64,000 nucleotides of DNA from Streptomyces carpinensis (GTDB lineage: Bacteria > Actinomycetota > Actinomycetes > Streptomycetales > Streptomycetaceae): positions 1 through 64,000 of the forward strand of contig NZ_MUBM01000088.1 of assembly GCF_002154505.1 (NCBI RefSeq), read 5' to 3'. Under the pieces are notes generated by a model, which saw only the letters and a list, made by a program, of their open reading frames with translations, was not told the DNA's origin and did no database searches. Below are positions 22,605-31,097 of the stretch, piece after piece. The position numbers and the translations under genes were made by a program. Each line of letters opens with the position of its first letter. Positions within the stretch are counted from its first letter, which is position 1.

Positions 22605-24767
22605 ATGGACTCCACACCCTCCTCTTCGTCCTCCTCGGCGTTCGACCTGGTCAGCAGCGCCCTGGGGCGCTACCTCCCGCGCAACGGAGCGGCAGCGGCA
22701 TCCGGCCCTGCCGACGCGCAGGGCGATCGGACCACCCGCCGGCGCGTACCCGACGACACGGCAGCCGGCCGTCAGGACCAGATTCTCGGCGCGGTCAACC
22801 TGGACAGGGATCTGAGAATCACCCGCTGCAATCTGGAGGCCCCCGTATTCGCGGGTCTGGACGCCATGCCCGGGAGTCCCTTCGTCGATCTCCTGCCCCC
22901 CGGGGACGTACCGACGGTCACACGGCGGTTGCGGCAGGTCCTGGAGACCGGTGAGGCGCACGTCGCCCGGATCCAGCGCCTGCGGCGCGGCGACGGGTCG
23001 GAGCTGGTGGTGTCGATGAGCATCCTGCCCGCCGCGGTGCCTCAGGAGGGCCTGACCGTCTCCGTGATCGCCATGGCCAGGAGGCTGCACCTGTACGCCG
23101 CCGAGACCGCGATCGGCACCTCGCTGGACATCGGCGAGACCGCGCAGTCACTGGCGCAGTCCCTGCTGGCCTGGGGAGACGTGGCCGCCGTCGACCTCGA
23201 CTTCGCCGTGTGGACGGGCGAGGGAGTCACCGGGCAGCCGCACGGGCGCATCCGGCTACGGCGGGCGGCGCTGGTGCCGGACCGGCCATGGCCCGAGGGC
23301 TATGTGACTCCGGGCGACGATCTTCCCAGCGACGCGAGTCGCCTGCTGGCGCAGGCGGTACGGCGGGACGACGCCCCGCAGGCCATCGTCATACCCGACC
23401 GGGAGGCGGTCGAGCGGGTCCTCGGCAGTCCGCGAGTGATGCGTGCCCTGGTGCCCGGTGACCGTTCGGCGGGTGTGGCGTGCATACCGCTGGTCCTGGA
23501 CGGGCCGCCGCCCGTAGTGCTGGGCGTGGCGGAGATCTGGCGGCGGGCGGACTGCCCCTTCCGCGACAGCGAGCTGTTCGACCTGCAGGAACTGGTTGCC
23601 AGGACCGCCCATCACGTCGACCTGGCCCGTCAGCACCAGCGCGAGCACACGCAGGTGCTGGCGTTGCAGCGCCGGCTGCTGCCACGGCCCGGCGGCGACA
23701 CCATCGAGATCGCCAGCATCTACCAGCCCGCCACGCCCGACAGCGCGGGCGTCGGCGGCGACTGGGTCAACAGCTTTCCGCTGCCGGACGGCCGTACCGC
23801 GCTGGTGGTCGGTGACGTCGTCGGGCACGGCCTGGGAGCCGCGGCAACCATGGGCCAGCTGAGCACGGAGGCCCGCGCGCTGCTGTCCGCGGGTCTCGCT
23901 CCCAGCGAGGTACTGGAGCACCTGGACGCGACCGTGACGCTGCTGGACGACGCGGAGTCCGGGCTGGCGGCCGGCTACAGCGCCCTCGGGTCGACCTGTT
24001 GCATCGCCCTCTACGACCCGGTCAGCCACCACGTGGCGCTGGCCAGCGCCGGGCACCTGCCCCCGGTCCTGGTCTCCCCGGACGGGCGCGTGAGCCCGCT
24101 CGCGGTCCGCCCTCACCCCGGCCTGGGCGCCGAGTTCGCGCTGAGGGAACCGTTCGACGTGCACACGTTCGGCGCACCCCCGGGCTCCCTGCTCGCCCTC
24201 TACACCGACGGTCTGGTGGAGGACCCCGCCGTGTCGATCGACGAGGGCATCGGCAGGCTGGCGGACGCCGTGTCCACGGTGCACCCCTGGGACGCCCTGC
24301 AGCAGGCCGCACGGCACGTCGTCTCCGTGCTGGCACCCGTGCGTCAGCGTGACGACGTGACCCTGCTGCTCGCGCGGCTGATCGGCTACCGCAAGGGGGA
24401 CACATCGACCTGGCGGCTGCCCGCCCGCGACGACGCCCCCGCCCGTGCCCGCGCGCAGGTGTCCGCGCTGCTGCGGCAATGGCGCACCAAGGACGACACC
24501 CGGGACAACGTCCTGCTGCTGGTCAGCGAGCTGGTCACGAACGCGGTGCGCTTCGCCACCGGTCCCATCACGGTGCGGCTGATCAGGGCCGGTCACGGCC
24601 TGCTGTGCGAGGTGGGCGACACCGGCAACGGCAGGCCACGTGTGAGCCGGGGCGACCTCCTCGACGACGGCGGTCGTGGCCTGCACATCGTGCACCGGCT
24701 CACCAGCCGGTGGGGAGTGCGGTGGACGGACACCGGCAAGGTGGTCTGGGCGAAAGTCGCGAGGTGA
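22605..24767 (+). CDS. SpoIIE-family PP2C phosphatase with PAS, GAF and anti-sigma-type kinase domains
   Basis: The 720-residue protein has four parts: a PAS-like sensor (about 55-158), a GAF-like domain (165-345), a PP2C/SpoIIE phosphatase (350-592; metal motifs GVGGDW at 382-387, GDVVGHG at 403-409, TDG at 534-536, DD at 583-584) and a C-terminal RsbW-like HATPase (600-718; SELVTNAVRFA at 641-651, DTGNGRP at 672-678). Such proteins switch anti-sigma-factor antagonists on by dephosphorylation and can phosphorylate them, steering stress or development sigma factors. It is cytoplasmic, with no membrane segment. No sigma or antagonist gene is adjacent. Confidence 0.9.
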   Translation: MDSTPSSSSSSAFDLVSSALGRYLPRNGAAAASGPADAQGDRTTRRRVPDDTAAGRQDQILGAVNLDRDLRITRCNLEAPVFAGLDAMPGSPFVDLLPPGDVPTVTRRLRQVLETGEAHVARIQRLRRGDGSELVVSMSILPAAVPQEGLTVSVIAMARRLHLYAAETAIGTSLDIGETAQSLAQSLLAWGDVAAVDLDFAVWTGEGVTGQPHGRIRLRRAALVPDRPWPEGYVTPGDDLPSDASRLLAQAVRRDDAPQAIVIPDREAVERVLGSPRVMRALVPGDRSAGVACIPLVLDGPPPVVLGVAEIWRRADCPFRDSELFDLQELVARTAHHVDLARQHQREHTQVLALQRRLLPRPGGDTIEIASIYQPATPDSAGVGGDWVNSFPLPDGRTALVVGDVVGHGLGAAATMGQLSTEARALLSAGLAPSEVLEHLDATVTLLDDAESGLAAGYSALGSTCCIALYDPVSHHVALASAGHLPPVLVSPDGRVSPLAVRPHPGLGAEFALREPFDVHTFGAPPGSLLALYTDGLVEDPAVSIDEGIGRLADAVSTVHPWDALQQAARHVVSVLAPVRQRDDVTLLLARLIGYRKGDTSTWRLPARDDAPARARAQVSALLRQWRTKDDTRDNVLLLVSELVTNAVRFATGPITVRLIRAGHGLLCEVGDTGNGRPRVSRGDLLDDGGRGLHIVHRLTSRWGVRWTDTGKVVWAKVAR

Positions 24768-24934
24768 CGCGGCTGCCGGGCGGGGGCACGGCAGCCGTAC
24801 GGGAGCGCGGCGAGGATACGGGCGGCGTGCTCGTCACCCACGCCGCAGACGGTACGGGCGGTGCCCTCAGCGGTACGTGACATGACCGGTGATGCGGACG
24901 GCCCGTGTGCCGGCGCGGGTGGCGCGGTCTCGCA

Positions 24935-26125
24935 CTACAGCCACTCCCCGTCCAGGGCGGTGGCGGTGAGGCCCGGCGCCGCCGCGTACAGGACGGCGCG
25001 ACTGCCCGGCTTCTGCCCGGCGTCGTGCGCCCGCCGCATGATGTCGAACACGGCGGCGCCTCCGCGGTTGCCGGTGGTGTAGCTCTCCCGGCTGTAGTCC
25101 AGCAGCCCCGACGGCCACGCGTCGGGCATCGTCTGCTCCATGTACTCAAGCACCCGGGTCCCGCCGGGGTGCGCGAGCAGCACGTCGGGGTGCCAGGAGT
25201 CAGGGTGGTCCTGGTAACGGACGCGCAGCCACTCCCACATCGCGGTGACCGTCTCCTGCACGGCGCGCGGCCCGCGCCGGTCCATCACGAAGTGGGTGCC
25301 GTCCTCCCTCGTCTCCAGTCGGTGCAGGTCCTGGGTGCCGGGCAGGGTGTGGTGCCAGGCGGCGTCCAGCCGCAGCACCGACTCGCGGCGCGGGCGGCCC
25401 GTCACCACCGCGGCGACCGCGGTGTCCGCGAACAGCAACCGGACGATCAGAGACTCGAGAGTGTCGTCCCCGGGCTGGTAGGTCGTGCTCAGCGCCTCCG
25501 AGATCACGACCAGGACCACCCGGTCGGGGTCCGCGGCCACGAGATCCGCCGCCAGCGCCAGGGAGCGGGTCCCCGCGATACAGGCCCACTGCGTGGCCGG
25601 CAGCAGCATCACGTCGTCGCGGAGCGGAAGCTTGTTGGCCAGGGCGATGTCCAGACCCGGCAGCGCCGGGGTGGTGGAGTGACTGGTGATCAGGCAGTCG
25701 ATGTCTGCGGCGTCCAGCCCGGCGATCTGCAGGGCCCCACGGGCCGCACGCTCCCCGTAGGACTGCACGGCCTCCCAGGCCGGCGCGGTGCGCTCCTGAA
25801 CGGTCTGCGGTCCGGGTATCGCCTCAAGTGCGGCGATCGCGCGGTCCACGTCCTGCTGAGTGAAACCGTCGCGCGCCAACGCCTCTTGCGCCGATCCGAT
25901 GCCGAAAGCCCGCAGGCCGCCGCCGTTGCCGTTGCCGGGCGCGACGGCGGCCTCCAGCGGCAGCATCCATCCGCGGGTCTCGATGCCCGTGCCGGCCGCG
26001 ATGCCGTCGATCCGCGGCGCCCACGCCGCGTGCGGATGCCGATCGCGCACCTCCGCCACGATCTGGCTGGTCTCCACGGCGTGCTCGCCGTGTATCACGG
26101 CAGGAGGACAGAGGTAAGCGGCCAT
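24935..26125 (-). CDS. type III polyketide synthase
   Basis: The 396-residue protein starts at ATG 26125 after AAAGG. It has the thiolase fold of chalcone-synthase-like enzymes with all three catalytic residues: Cys182 in QWACIAGTRSLALAAD, His319 in LLAHPGGTRVLEYM and Asn353 in YTTGNRGGAAVFDIM. The N-terminal AVIHGEHAVETSQIV and TGIETRGWMLPLE segments also fit. Such homodimeric enzymes condense malonyl-CoA units onto a starter without an acyl carrier protein and make pyrones, resorcinols or tetrahydroxynaphthalene. No tailoring oxidase, methyltransferase or P450 is adjacent, so the product cannot be predicted. The long antisense frame over the gene is a codon-bias shadow. Confidence 0.88.
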   Translation of the reverse strand: MAAYLCPPAVIHGEHAVETSQIVAEVRDRHPHAAWAPRIDGIAAGTGIETRGWMLPLEAAVAPGNGNGGGLRAFGIGSAQEALARDGFTQQDVDRAIAALEAIPGPQTVQERTAPAWEAVQSYGERAARGALQIAGLDAADIDCLITSHSTTPALPGLDIALANKLPLRDDVMLLPATQWACIAGTRSLALAADLVAADPDRVVLVVISEALSTTYQPGDDTLESLIVRLLFADTAVAAVVTGRPRRESVLRLDAAWHHTLPGTQDLHRLETREDGTHFVMDRRGPRAVQETVTAMWEWLRVRYQDHPDSWHPDVLLAHPGGTRVLEYMEQTMPDAWPSGLLDYSRESYTTGNRGGAAVFDIMRRAHDAGQKPGSRAVLYAAAPGLTATALDGEWL

Positions 26126-26530
26126 AATGCGGCACCTTTCCGAGGGAACAAGCAGGAATGTCACGAGTGCTGTGTTATAGGTCACTTTGGAACGTTGCGC
26201 CCAAGAGGTCGCCGACAAGCTCCACTTCGGGCGTCGATGTCCGTTTCGAGCATGGACGCCAAAAGAACATTTCCGCTGTGATGCAGACAACTTAGACAGC
26301 CCTCGGAATGCGTGACACGGCACACACCGCTCAAACAGCGGCCCTCAGAGCGGTTCCGAGGTCTGACCCGACTTGCCGTCGGCCAGGAGGCCACCTGGTC
26401 ACTGCCGCCGATGCCGTGCGACACCTCTGGTGGCACGGCACACTGAAGCACGGGAACTGTGTCCGCGTGGCTGGAGCATGTACCTGGCGGACAGGTCGAG
26501 ATCGGGGTCGATCAGGACGCGCTCGACGTT
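26126..26530. other. intergenic, upstream of type III PKS
   Basis: Contains the PKS promoter region and otherwise no recognised coding or repeat. Base composition is slightly less G+C rich near 26160-26330. Confidence 0.35.
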
Positions 26531-26828
26531 GAGCGCCTCGCCCCCCGGAGTGGGTGAGGAAGCAGGTGCCGAGCACCTTGGTGCCTCCCGCACCACGATC
26601 TACAAGTACGTACCAGAACTGGCCGCCGGGCGGGACTCGTTGGTTGCCGAACGCTCCTGGGGCCTGCCTTCTTCGGCCCGATCACGACCCGTCAGAACAC
26701 CCGCCGGCTCCGCCTGCCGTCGAAGCCGGGCCCGCGGCGAGTGGCGACGCCTGCTCGCCGCCTGCCACAACCTCCGCAGGAACTTCCGGCACGCCAGGGC
26801 CGCCGGACTCGCCACCACATTCGCCTGA
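26531..26828 (+). pseudogene. recombinase helix-turn-helix and transposase scraps
   Basis: Two short coding scraps share one frame here. First, EHLGASRTTIYKYVPELAAG (about 26565-26630) looks like the C-terminal helix-turn-helix of a serine recombinase. Second, GEWRRLLAACHNLRRNFRHA (about 26735-26800) resembles the C-terminal end of DDE transposases. Neither has a start or a catalytic core. Family calls are weak. Confidence 0.35.
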
Positions 26829-26944
26829 TAGCCGGGCCACCGGCCTCAGGACCCGCCCAGGGCGGACAGAGGAGCTCCCGACCAGGCGCAACACCGAGCA
26901 GGCGGCCACAACCCCTGGCTCACACTCAACCAACCGCTTGTCCG

Positions 26945-27394
26945 TTACCGACCCACGGTCCCAGGCCGGTGCGATGGTCTTGGGTAGGACATCCTGCTGA
27001 GACCCGAGTCACAATGTGGGCTCTGGTCTGCTTCACGGGGTGCCCGGCGCGCGTCGCCGATGGTGGTCAGCCCCTCGTCGCCGAACCAGTCACGTTCTGG
27101 GTTCCCTATGGCGATCTCGAAGCGAAGCGAAGCCGCAGGGCCAGTCGTAGTCCAAACCGATCCGGCCCCAGGTCCTGCACACGCCGTCATCGACTGTCCG
27201 GCCTCGTCCTGAGAGACGATCCAGGCCCCGAGTGCCGGCACAGTGCTCTAATCCCGCGGCAGGCCAGACCTCCTTCGTCCACAACTCGACGACTTCGTCA
27301 TCGCGCTCGATCGCCCGTCGAGCAGGCCGCTGCCACGACCAGCCGTTCCGCTTCAGCAGCCACCAGGTGCCTGCCTTCCACGGTGTACGAGACG
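26945..27394 (-). pseudogene. IS630-family transposase, C-terminal half (interrupted and frameshifted)
   Basis: Reading the minus strand from 27394, HVSYTVEG, then after a frame change TWWLLKRNGWSWQRPARRAI and ERDDEVVELWTKEVWP, then after another change LGAWIVSQDEAGQSMT. These are consecutive pieces of an IS630 transposase, including the DDE-domain FEDEAGQ region (here SQDEAGQ). The N-terminal half is found on the far side of the IS605 element at 29229-29581, so both belong to one interrupted gene. Multiple frameshifts show it was or became inactive. Confidence 0.75.
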
Positions 27395-27395
27395 T

Positions 27396-27560
27396 GACTC
27401 CACCCACGCGTAAACGCGCGGGCTTCCTGTGTCGGTGGCTAGGCCACGTCTCAGAGGACCAGCCCGGCCCTGTTGATGACGTTCTTCGCGCCGACGTGGT
27501 CCGCGTTGGCAGTGAAGCCGCATGCGGTGCACGTGAAGTCGGCTTGGGTGACCCGGTTCT
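27396..27560 (-). ncRNA. predicted omega RNA (TnpB guide scaffold) at the right end
   Basis: TnpB proteins of IS605 elements use an RNA transcribed through the 3' end of tnpB and the right end, whose last bases outside the element act as guide. The equivalent region here covers the tnpB 3' end and the right-end hairpin CCCGCGCG-TTTA-CGCGTGGG. The 5' boundary is not known and is a guess. The guide would derive from the flank CACGTCTCGTACACCGTGGA. Confidence 0.4.
27403..27422 (-). repeat. right-end subterminal hairpin of IS605 element
   Basis: On the minus strand CCCGCGCG, loop TTTA, CGCGTGGG: an 8-bp stem with one G-T pair, located 7-10 nt inside the element end. TnpA recognises such hairpins. 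Confidence 0.7.
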
Positions 27561-28647
27561 CCTTGGCGACGTGCCCGCAGGCGGGGCAGGTGCGGGAGGT
27601 GTTGCGGGCGTCCACCGGGATCACGCGGCGAGCGGCACTCTCAGCCTTCTGCGCCAGGATGCCGAGGAACAGTCCCCAACCCGCGTCGAGGATGCTGCGG
27701 TTGAGCCCGGCCTTGGCGGCGGCACCGTTCGGGATGAACGCGCCGTCACGTGCGGGGTCGGGTTTGGGTGCGGGCGACTTGGTCATGCCCGCTGTGTTCA
27801 GCTTCTCGTGGGCGATCACGTCGTGACCGCGGATCAGTTCGTTCGCCCGCTTGTGGTGGTGGTCCAGGCGTTGCCGCCGGATCTTCGCGTGAATCGTGGC
27901 GACCTTGCGGGCGGCTGCCCGGTGCTTCTTGGTGCGCCGGCGGGTGCGCTTGGGGAAGGTGGCAAGGTGCTGCTGGGCGGCGGCCAGCTCGGCGGCCATC
28001 GCCTGGAGGAAGCGCGGGTTTTCGACGTGCTCACCGTTGGACGTGGTGAGGAAGCGTGTCACGCCCATGTCGATGCCGATGATGCGGCCCGTTGCCGGAA
28101 GCGGCTCGGCAGCCACCTGGTCGCAGGCGAGGACGACGTACCAGCGGCGGCCTTCCCGCTTGATACTGATCGTCTTTACGCGGCCCTTGACGGGCCGGTG
28201 CTGGTGCACGCGGACGTGCCCGACACCTTGCAGGCGGACGCGGGTCTGCGCATCGTGCGGGGTGGAGTCCCAGCGGCAGCCGTCGCCGTCCTTCGGAAAG
28301 GTCACGGTGTCGAAGTGCCCGACGCCCTTGAACCTTGGGTATCCGGGCGTGAGACCGGCCTTCACCCGCTTGAAGAAGGCTTGGAACGCCTTGTCCAGGC
28401 GGCGCAAGGTCGCCTGCTGCGAGCTGAAGGACCAGCGGCCCTGCCGCTCAGGGTCGAACGCCCGGATCTCCTTGAGCTGCGCGGACTGATCCCCGTACCT
28501 GATCGAGGTCTTCGAGGCGTGCCGGTAGGCGTCGCGGCGTTCCTGCAAAGCCCCGTTGTAGAGCGAGCAGTGATCCCGCAGCATCTCGGCAAGGGCCTGC
28601 TCCTGGCGCACAGTCGGCCTGAGAAGGAACGTGTGGGCGCGTATCAA
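27451..28647 (-). CDS. tnpB: TnpB RNA-guided endonuclease (IS605 OrfB)
   Basis: The start is the TTG at 28647, 7 nt after AAGGAGG and overlapping the tnpA stop by 3 nt (TTGA); the listed upstream extension reads into tnpA. The 398-residue protein keeps the RuvC acidic triad: Asp193 in GIDMGVTRF, Glu281 in IAHEKLN and Asp383 in ANADHVGAKN, plus the zinc ribbon CPAC (354-357) and CTAC (373-376). Residues 1-110 have the OrfB helix-turn-helix/WED features (QGRWSFSSQQATLRRLDKAF). TnpB cuts DNA at sites specified by omega RNA and the transposon-associated motif, helping the element persist. Confidence 0.93.
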   Translation of the reverse strand: MIRAHTFLLRPTVRQEQALAEMLRDHCSLYNGALQERRDAYRHASKTSIRYGDQSAQLKEIRAFDPERQGRWSFSSQQATLRRLDKAFQAFFKRVKAGLTPGYPRFKGVGHFDTVTFPKDGDGCRWDSTPHDAQTRVRLQGVGHVRVHQHRPVKGRVKTISIKREGRRWYVVLACDQVAAEPLPATGRIIGIDMGVTRFLTTSNGEHVENPRFLQAMAAELAAAQQHLATFPKRTRRRTKKHRAAARKVATIHAKIRRQRLDHHHKRANELIRGHDVIAHEKLNTAGMTKSPAPKPDPARDGAFIPNGAAAKAGLNRSILDAGWGLFLGILAQKAESAARRVIPVDARNTSRTCPACGHVAKENRVTQADFTCTACGFTANADHVGAKNVINRAGLVL

Positions 28648-29093
28648 CCCCGCGCCTCCTTGTCCTTCTTCCCGGGACGTTCCCACTGGGTGTTGATGTA
28701 GTTCTCTACCGTCGCCGCGCTCACGGCGCCGACCGATGCGGCGAAGTACGACGATGACCACAGCGTGGGCATCCGCGACTTCAGGTGCGGGAACTCCGCC
28801 CGCAGGACGCCGGAGGTGAAGCCCTTGAACTGGTTGGCCACGTATGAGGCAGAAGACTTCGGGTCGTGCTTGACGAACAGGTGGACGTGGTCGGGCATCA
28901 CCTCAAGGTCGATGATCTCCCACCCGCGCTCGTCGGCCTTCTGCCGGATCAGCTCGTCCAGGCGTTCCGCGACCCGGCCGCCGAGGACCGGACGGCGGTA
29001 CTTCGGGCACCACACCACATGGAGGCCGAGGTCGTACACGCCGCCGGAAAACCGGCGAACCTTCCTGGTCACAGTCACACGATCACTATACAC
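28644..29093 (-). CDS. tnpA: TnpA Y1 single-strand transposase (IS200/IS605)
   Basis: The 149-residue enzyme has the HUH pair His69-x-His71 in MPDHVHLFV and the single catalytic Tyr132 in TVENYINTQ, with RKVRRFSGGVYDLGLHVVWCPKYRR at the N-terminus. It cuts and joins single-stranded element ends during replication. Length and motifs are complete, so it should be functional. The gene lies upstream of tnpB in the same orientation with a short overlap at the stop. Confidence 0.93.
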   Translation of the reverse strand: MYSDRVTVTRKVRRFSGGVYDLGLHVVWCPKYRRPVLGGRVAERLDELIRQKADERGWEIIDLEVMPDHVHLFVKHDPKSSASYVANQFKGFTSGVLRAEFPHLKSRMPTLWSSSYFAASVGAVSAATVENYINTQWERPGKKDKEARG

Positions 29094-29191
29094 ATGCGAC
29101 AGATCTAGTGCGGCAGAGAGACTACACAGGTGAACAGTGCAGATCCGTGCACCGAGTTGAGGTCAGAGCAGCTCAGAGAAGCCATTCCCCA

Positions 29192-29207
29192 CCCCGCTAA
29201 AGCGGGG
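29192..29207 (-). repeat. left-end subterminal hairpin of IS605 element
   Basis: CCCCGC-TAAA-GCGGGG on the plus strand, 21 nt inside the deduced left end at 29228, the usual position for TnpA recognition. Confidence 0.7.
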
Positions 29208-29228
29208 CGTCCCCTGGCTAGGTCCTGA

Positions 29229-29581
29229 TGGAAGAGTCGGCCGATCAGGGTCTTCACTCGCGCCAGCGTCCACCGCCGATCGGCCCAACCGAGAACCGGC
29301 GGTCCCCTCTCCAACTCATGTTCAAGCCGGTCGACCTGGGCCGCGCTGAGCTCGGGCCGTCCGGGCGAGCCTGCGGACAGCTACCGCAACCTCATCTCGC
29401 CCCGCTCCCGCCAGGCCCTGCGCCATCGCTCGATCGACCGCTCGCTGACCCGTAGCGCGGCCACGATCTCCCGGTTCTTCTCCCCCGGTTCGCAGCGTTC
29501 CACGGCCTGCGGCCGGACCCCCTCCCACGCGGCCTGCCCGCAGCGGTCAACCCGCCACCCTGCGCCTATCTGACGCACCAA
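29229..29581 (-). pseudogene. IS630-family transposase, N-terminal half
   Basis: On the minus strand one frame reads AAWEGVRPQAVERCEPGEKN, REIVAALRVSERSIERWRRA, a TAG stop at 29383-29381, then SAGSPGRPELSAAQVDRLEH, ELERGPPVLGWADRRWTLAR and VKTLIGRLF, ending where the IS605 element begins. This is the helix-turn-helix half of an IS630 transposase; the rest is at 26945-27394. A single nonsense mutation and the insertion inactivate it. Confidence 0.8.
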
Positions 29582-29741
29582 GTGGCTACCAGCGCCGACC
29601 GGCCCGCAGGCAACATCACCCGTGCAAGTTCAGCAGCTGCGACGGCCCACGCCCGCTACGCCCTCGAATAGAACCACTTGACCTTCGGATCCATATCCTC
29701 TGGCCGACCTGGCTGCCGCCGGTAATCGTCCCGTTTTCGGT

Positions 29742-30164
29742 TCACTGGCCGACGCTGGTTTCGATATAGAACCTCGTGAGCGCAAACAGAATCAGGAGAT
29801 CGAGTGTCATCATGGGAATGGACCATGCCGGATAGTGTGGGACGAACATGAACTGGGTGATCAGGCTGATCGCTGCCACCGCTGCGCCAGCCCCGCGGCC
29901 CCAGCTCTTTTCCGCCAGGACTGCCACGCCGGTGATGACGAGCAGCACACCGACGATGAGGTGGATAACGCCCCAGGTGGTCAGGTCGAACCAGTAGGTG
30001 TAGCTGGACGAGGTGGCGAACAGGCTGTCCTGTGCGATGCCGGATACGCCCATGAGGATGCTGAACGACCCGCTGAGCGTCATCATGGCCCCACCGGCCA
30101 AGGTGGCGCCGCTGAGCGTTTTGCCGCCGCGCGCTCGCTGTGTCTTGTCGGGTATCGCTGTCAT
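29742..30164 (-). CDS. small four-TM membrane protein (DUF7144-like)
   Basis: The 140-residue protein has a short basic N-terminus and four hydrophobic segments (about residues 19-42, 57-81, 87-105, 111-132), with FDLTTWGVIHLIVGVLLVITG and FVPHYPAWSIPMMTLDLLILFAL. Streptomycete genomes carry many of these small proteins; I recall the family as DUF7144, of unknown role. ATG 30164 is chosen over ATG 30170 because GGGAGG is then 8 rather than 2 nt away. It ends 160 bp from IS630 debris. Confidence 0.75.
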   Translation of the reverse strand: MTAIPDKTQRARGGKTLSGATLAGGAMMTLSGSFSILMGVSGIAQDSLFATSSSYTYWFDLTTWGVIHLIVGVLLVITGVAVLAEKSWGRGAGAAVAAISLITQFMFVPHYPAWSIPMMTLDLLILFALTRFYIETSVGQ

Positions 30165-30295
30165 GGTCATCGCCTCCCTGCCGGCGCGGTCAGCGACGCA
30201 CAGTGGAGTACGCGAAGCCGGCCACGCCTCCCTGCCAGGATCGCCGTAATCGTTCGGTATCGCGACTGCGATCTCGGGCATGCGGCGTGGAAGGT

Positions 30296-30445
30296 AACCC
30301 CCGCAGCAACTTCGGCGTGAAGTGGCCGGTGCTGTGGTCGATCCGTTCCACCAGCAGTTCGTGGTCCGCTTTCAGGTGCAGGAAGAAGACGCCGGGGCAG
30401 GCCGCTCGCAACGTGTCCCGGTCCTGCAACACGCGGCACTCGACA
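30296..30445 (-). pseudogene. gluconokinase fragment
   Basis: The minus strand reads CRVLQDRDTLRAACPGVFFL, HLKADHELLVERIDHSTGHF and TPKLL. This matches the middle of bacterial gluconokinase (CSALKRxYRDxLRxxxPxVxFVHLxGxxELLxxRxxxRxGHFMPxxLL). The P-loop N-terminus and the C-terminal third are missing, and there is no start. It is a gene scrap, next to the DUF7144-like gene. Confidence 0.65.
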
Positions 30446-30980
30446 GGGAACTTCAGACGCCTCGATGACCCCGGGCCTTGGACGTCACCCTCGTACAACC
30501 CGAGCTGGTCGTGGCAGTCGCGTCAACGGCGCACCGCCTCGCTACCTGGCCCCGATCCCGATCACGGTAGAGGTCATTTGGTCATAGCCGCGGTTGCGGC
30601 CGGTGCACAGGACTTGCGGCAGGGACGACCGACCCGGCCGACGGACCGGCGGGACCACGTCGAGCAGTGGCAGCAGCTGAGTGATATGACTGCGGTTGCT
30701 GCCGTCAGCGGGACCGTGAGCGGAATGCCGCGCCCGTCGGTGATGAACTGAGGGAGGCGCCGTCTCCCTGACCTTGTCCGCTCAGTTCCTCGGCGGGCCC
30801 TGTGCGGCCCCACTTCGGCTGCGCACCCGTCACGCCTGGGCGATCGTGGGTCCGCCCCGATGGCTGCGGTACCGCCGGCGCCTGCCGCGATGGTCGTGCG
30901 GAGCGCTGACGGCTGGGCCAGAGGTCCCGGACCTGGAGCCTTCACGCAGCGCGTCGGCCCGTTCCACCATGCGACCAGAT
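30446..30980. other. intergenic, no gene recognised
   Basis: About 530 bp. Short open frames on both strands lack ribosome sites and family resemblance. A 12-base sequence TTCACGCAGCG plus flanking GAGC occurs at about 30936 and again at about 31027, a direct repeat about 90 bp apart. Confidence 0.35.
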
Positions 30981-31010
30981 TTGACATTAGGCAATCTTAT
31001 GGGCGATAAA
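30981..31010 (+). promoter_or_regulatory. sigma70-type promoter for the DUF1684/peptide-transporter operon
   Basis: TTGACA (30981-30986) and GATAAA (31005-31010) are 18 bp apart in an AT-rich patch, upstream of the 31098 gene. Close agreement with the vegetative consensus is unusual for this G+C-rich DNA. Confidence 0.6.
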
Positions 31011-31097
31011 GAAGCTCCTTTGGGTTGAGCTTCACGCAGCGTGATTTACAGCGCGTGATCGGGCGAGACCCCTCTGCTCCATGAATCGGGTGTCACC

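Larger units (their letters stand above)
27395..29228 (-). mobile_element. IS200/IS605-family insertion sequence with tnpA and tnpB
   Basis: The element is 1.83 kb and its ends were deduced from the interrupted IS630 reading frame: host sequence reads CTCTTCCA up to 29229 and resumes CGTCTCG from 27394, with 2-3 bp of ambiguity. There are no terminal inverted repeats or target duplication, as expected for single-strand peel-and-paste transposition. Subterminal hairpins are present at both ends (27403-27422 and 29192-29207). tnpA and tnpB are both intact, so it may be active. Confidence 0.85.

Noticed and set aside
24905-26281. 458-codon frame antisense to the type III PKS
   Set aside because: It mirrors the PKS gene, has no ribosome site and no family resemblance; high G+C third positions create such shadows.
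31025-31083. possible sulfur leader peptide LSFTQRDLQRV before the DUF1684 gene
   Set aside because: It starts with TTG, has no His or Cys and lacks the HID motif; resemblance to DLQRV is probably chance.
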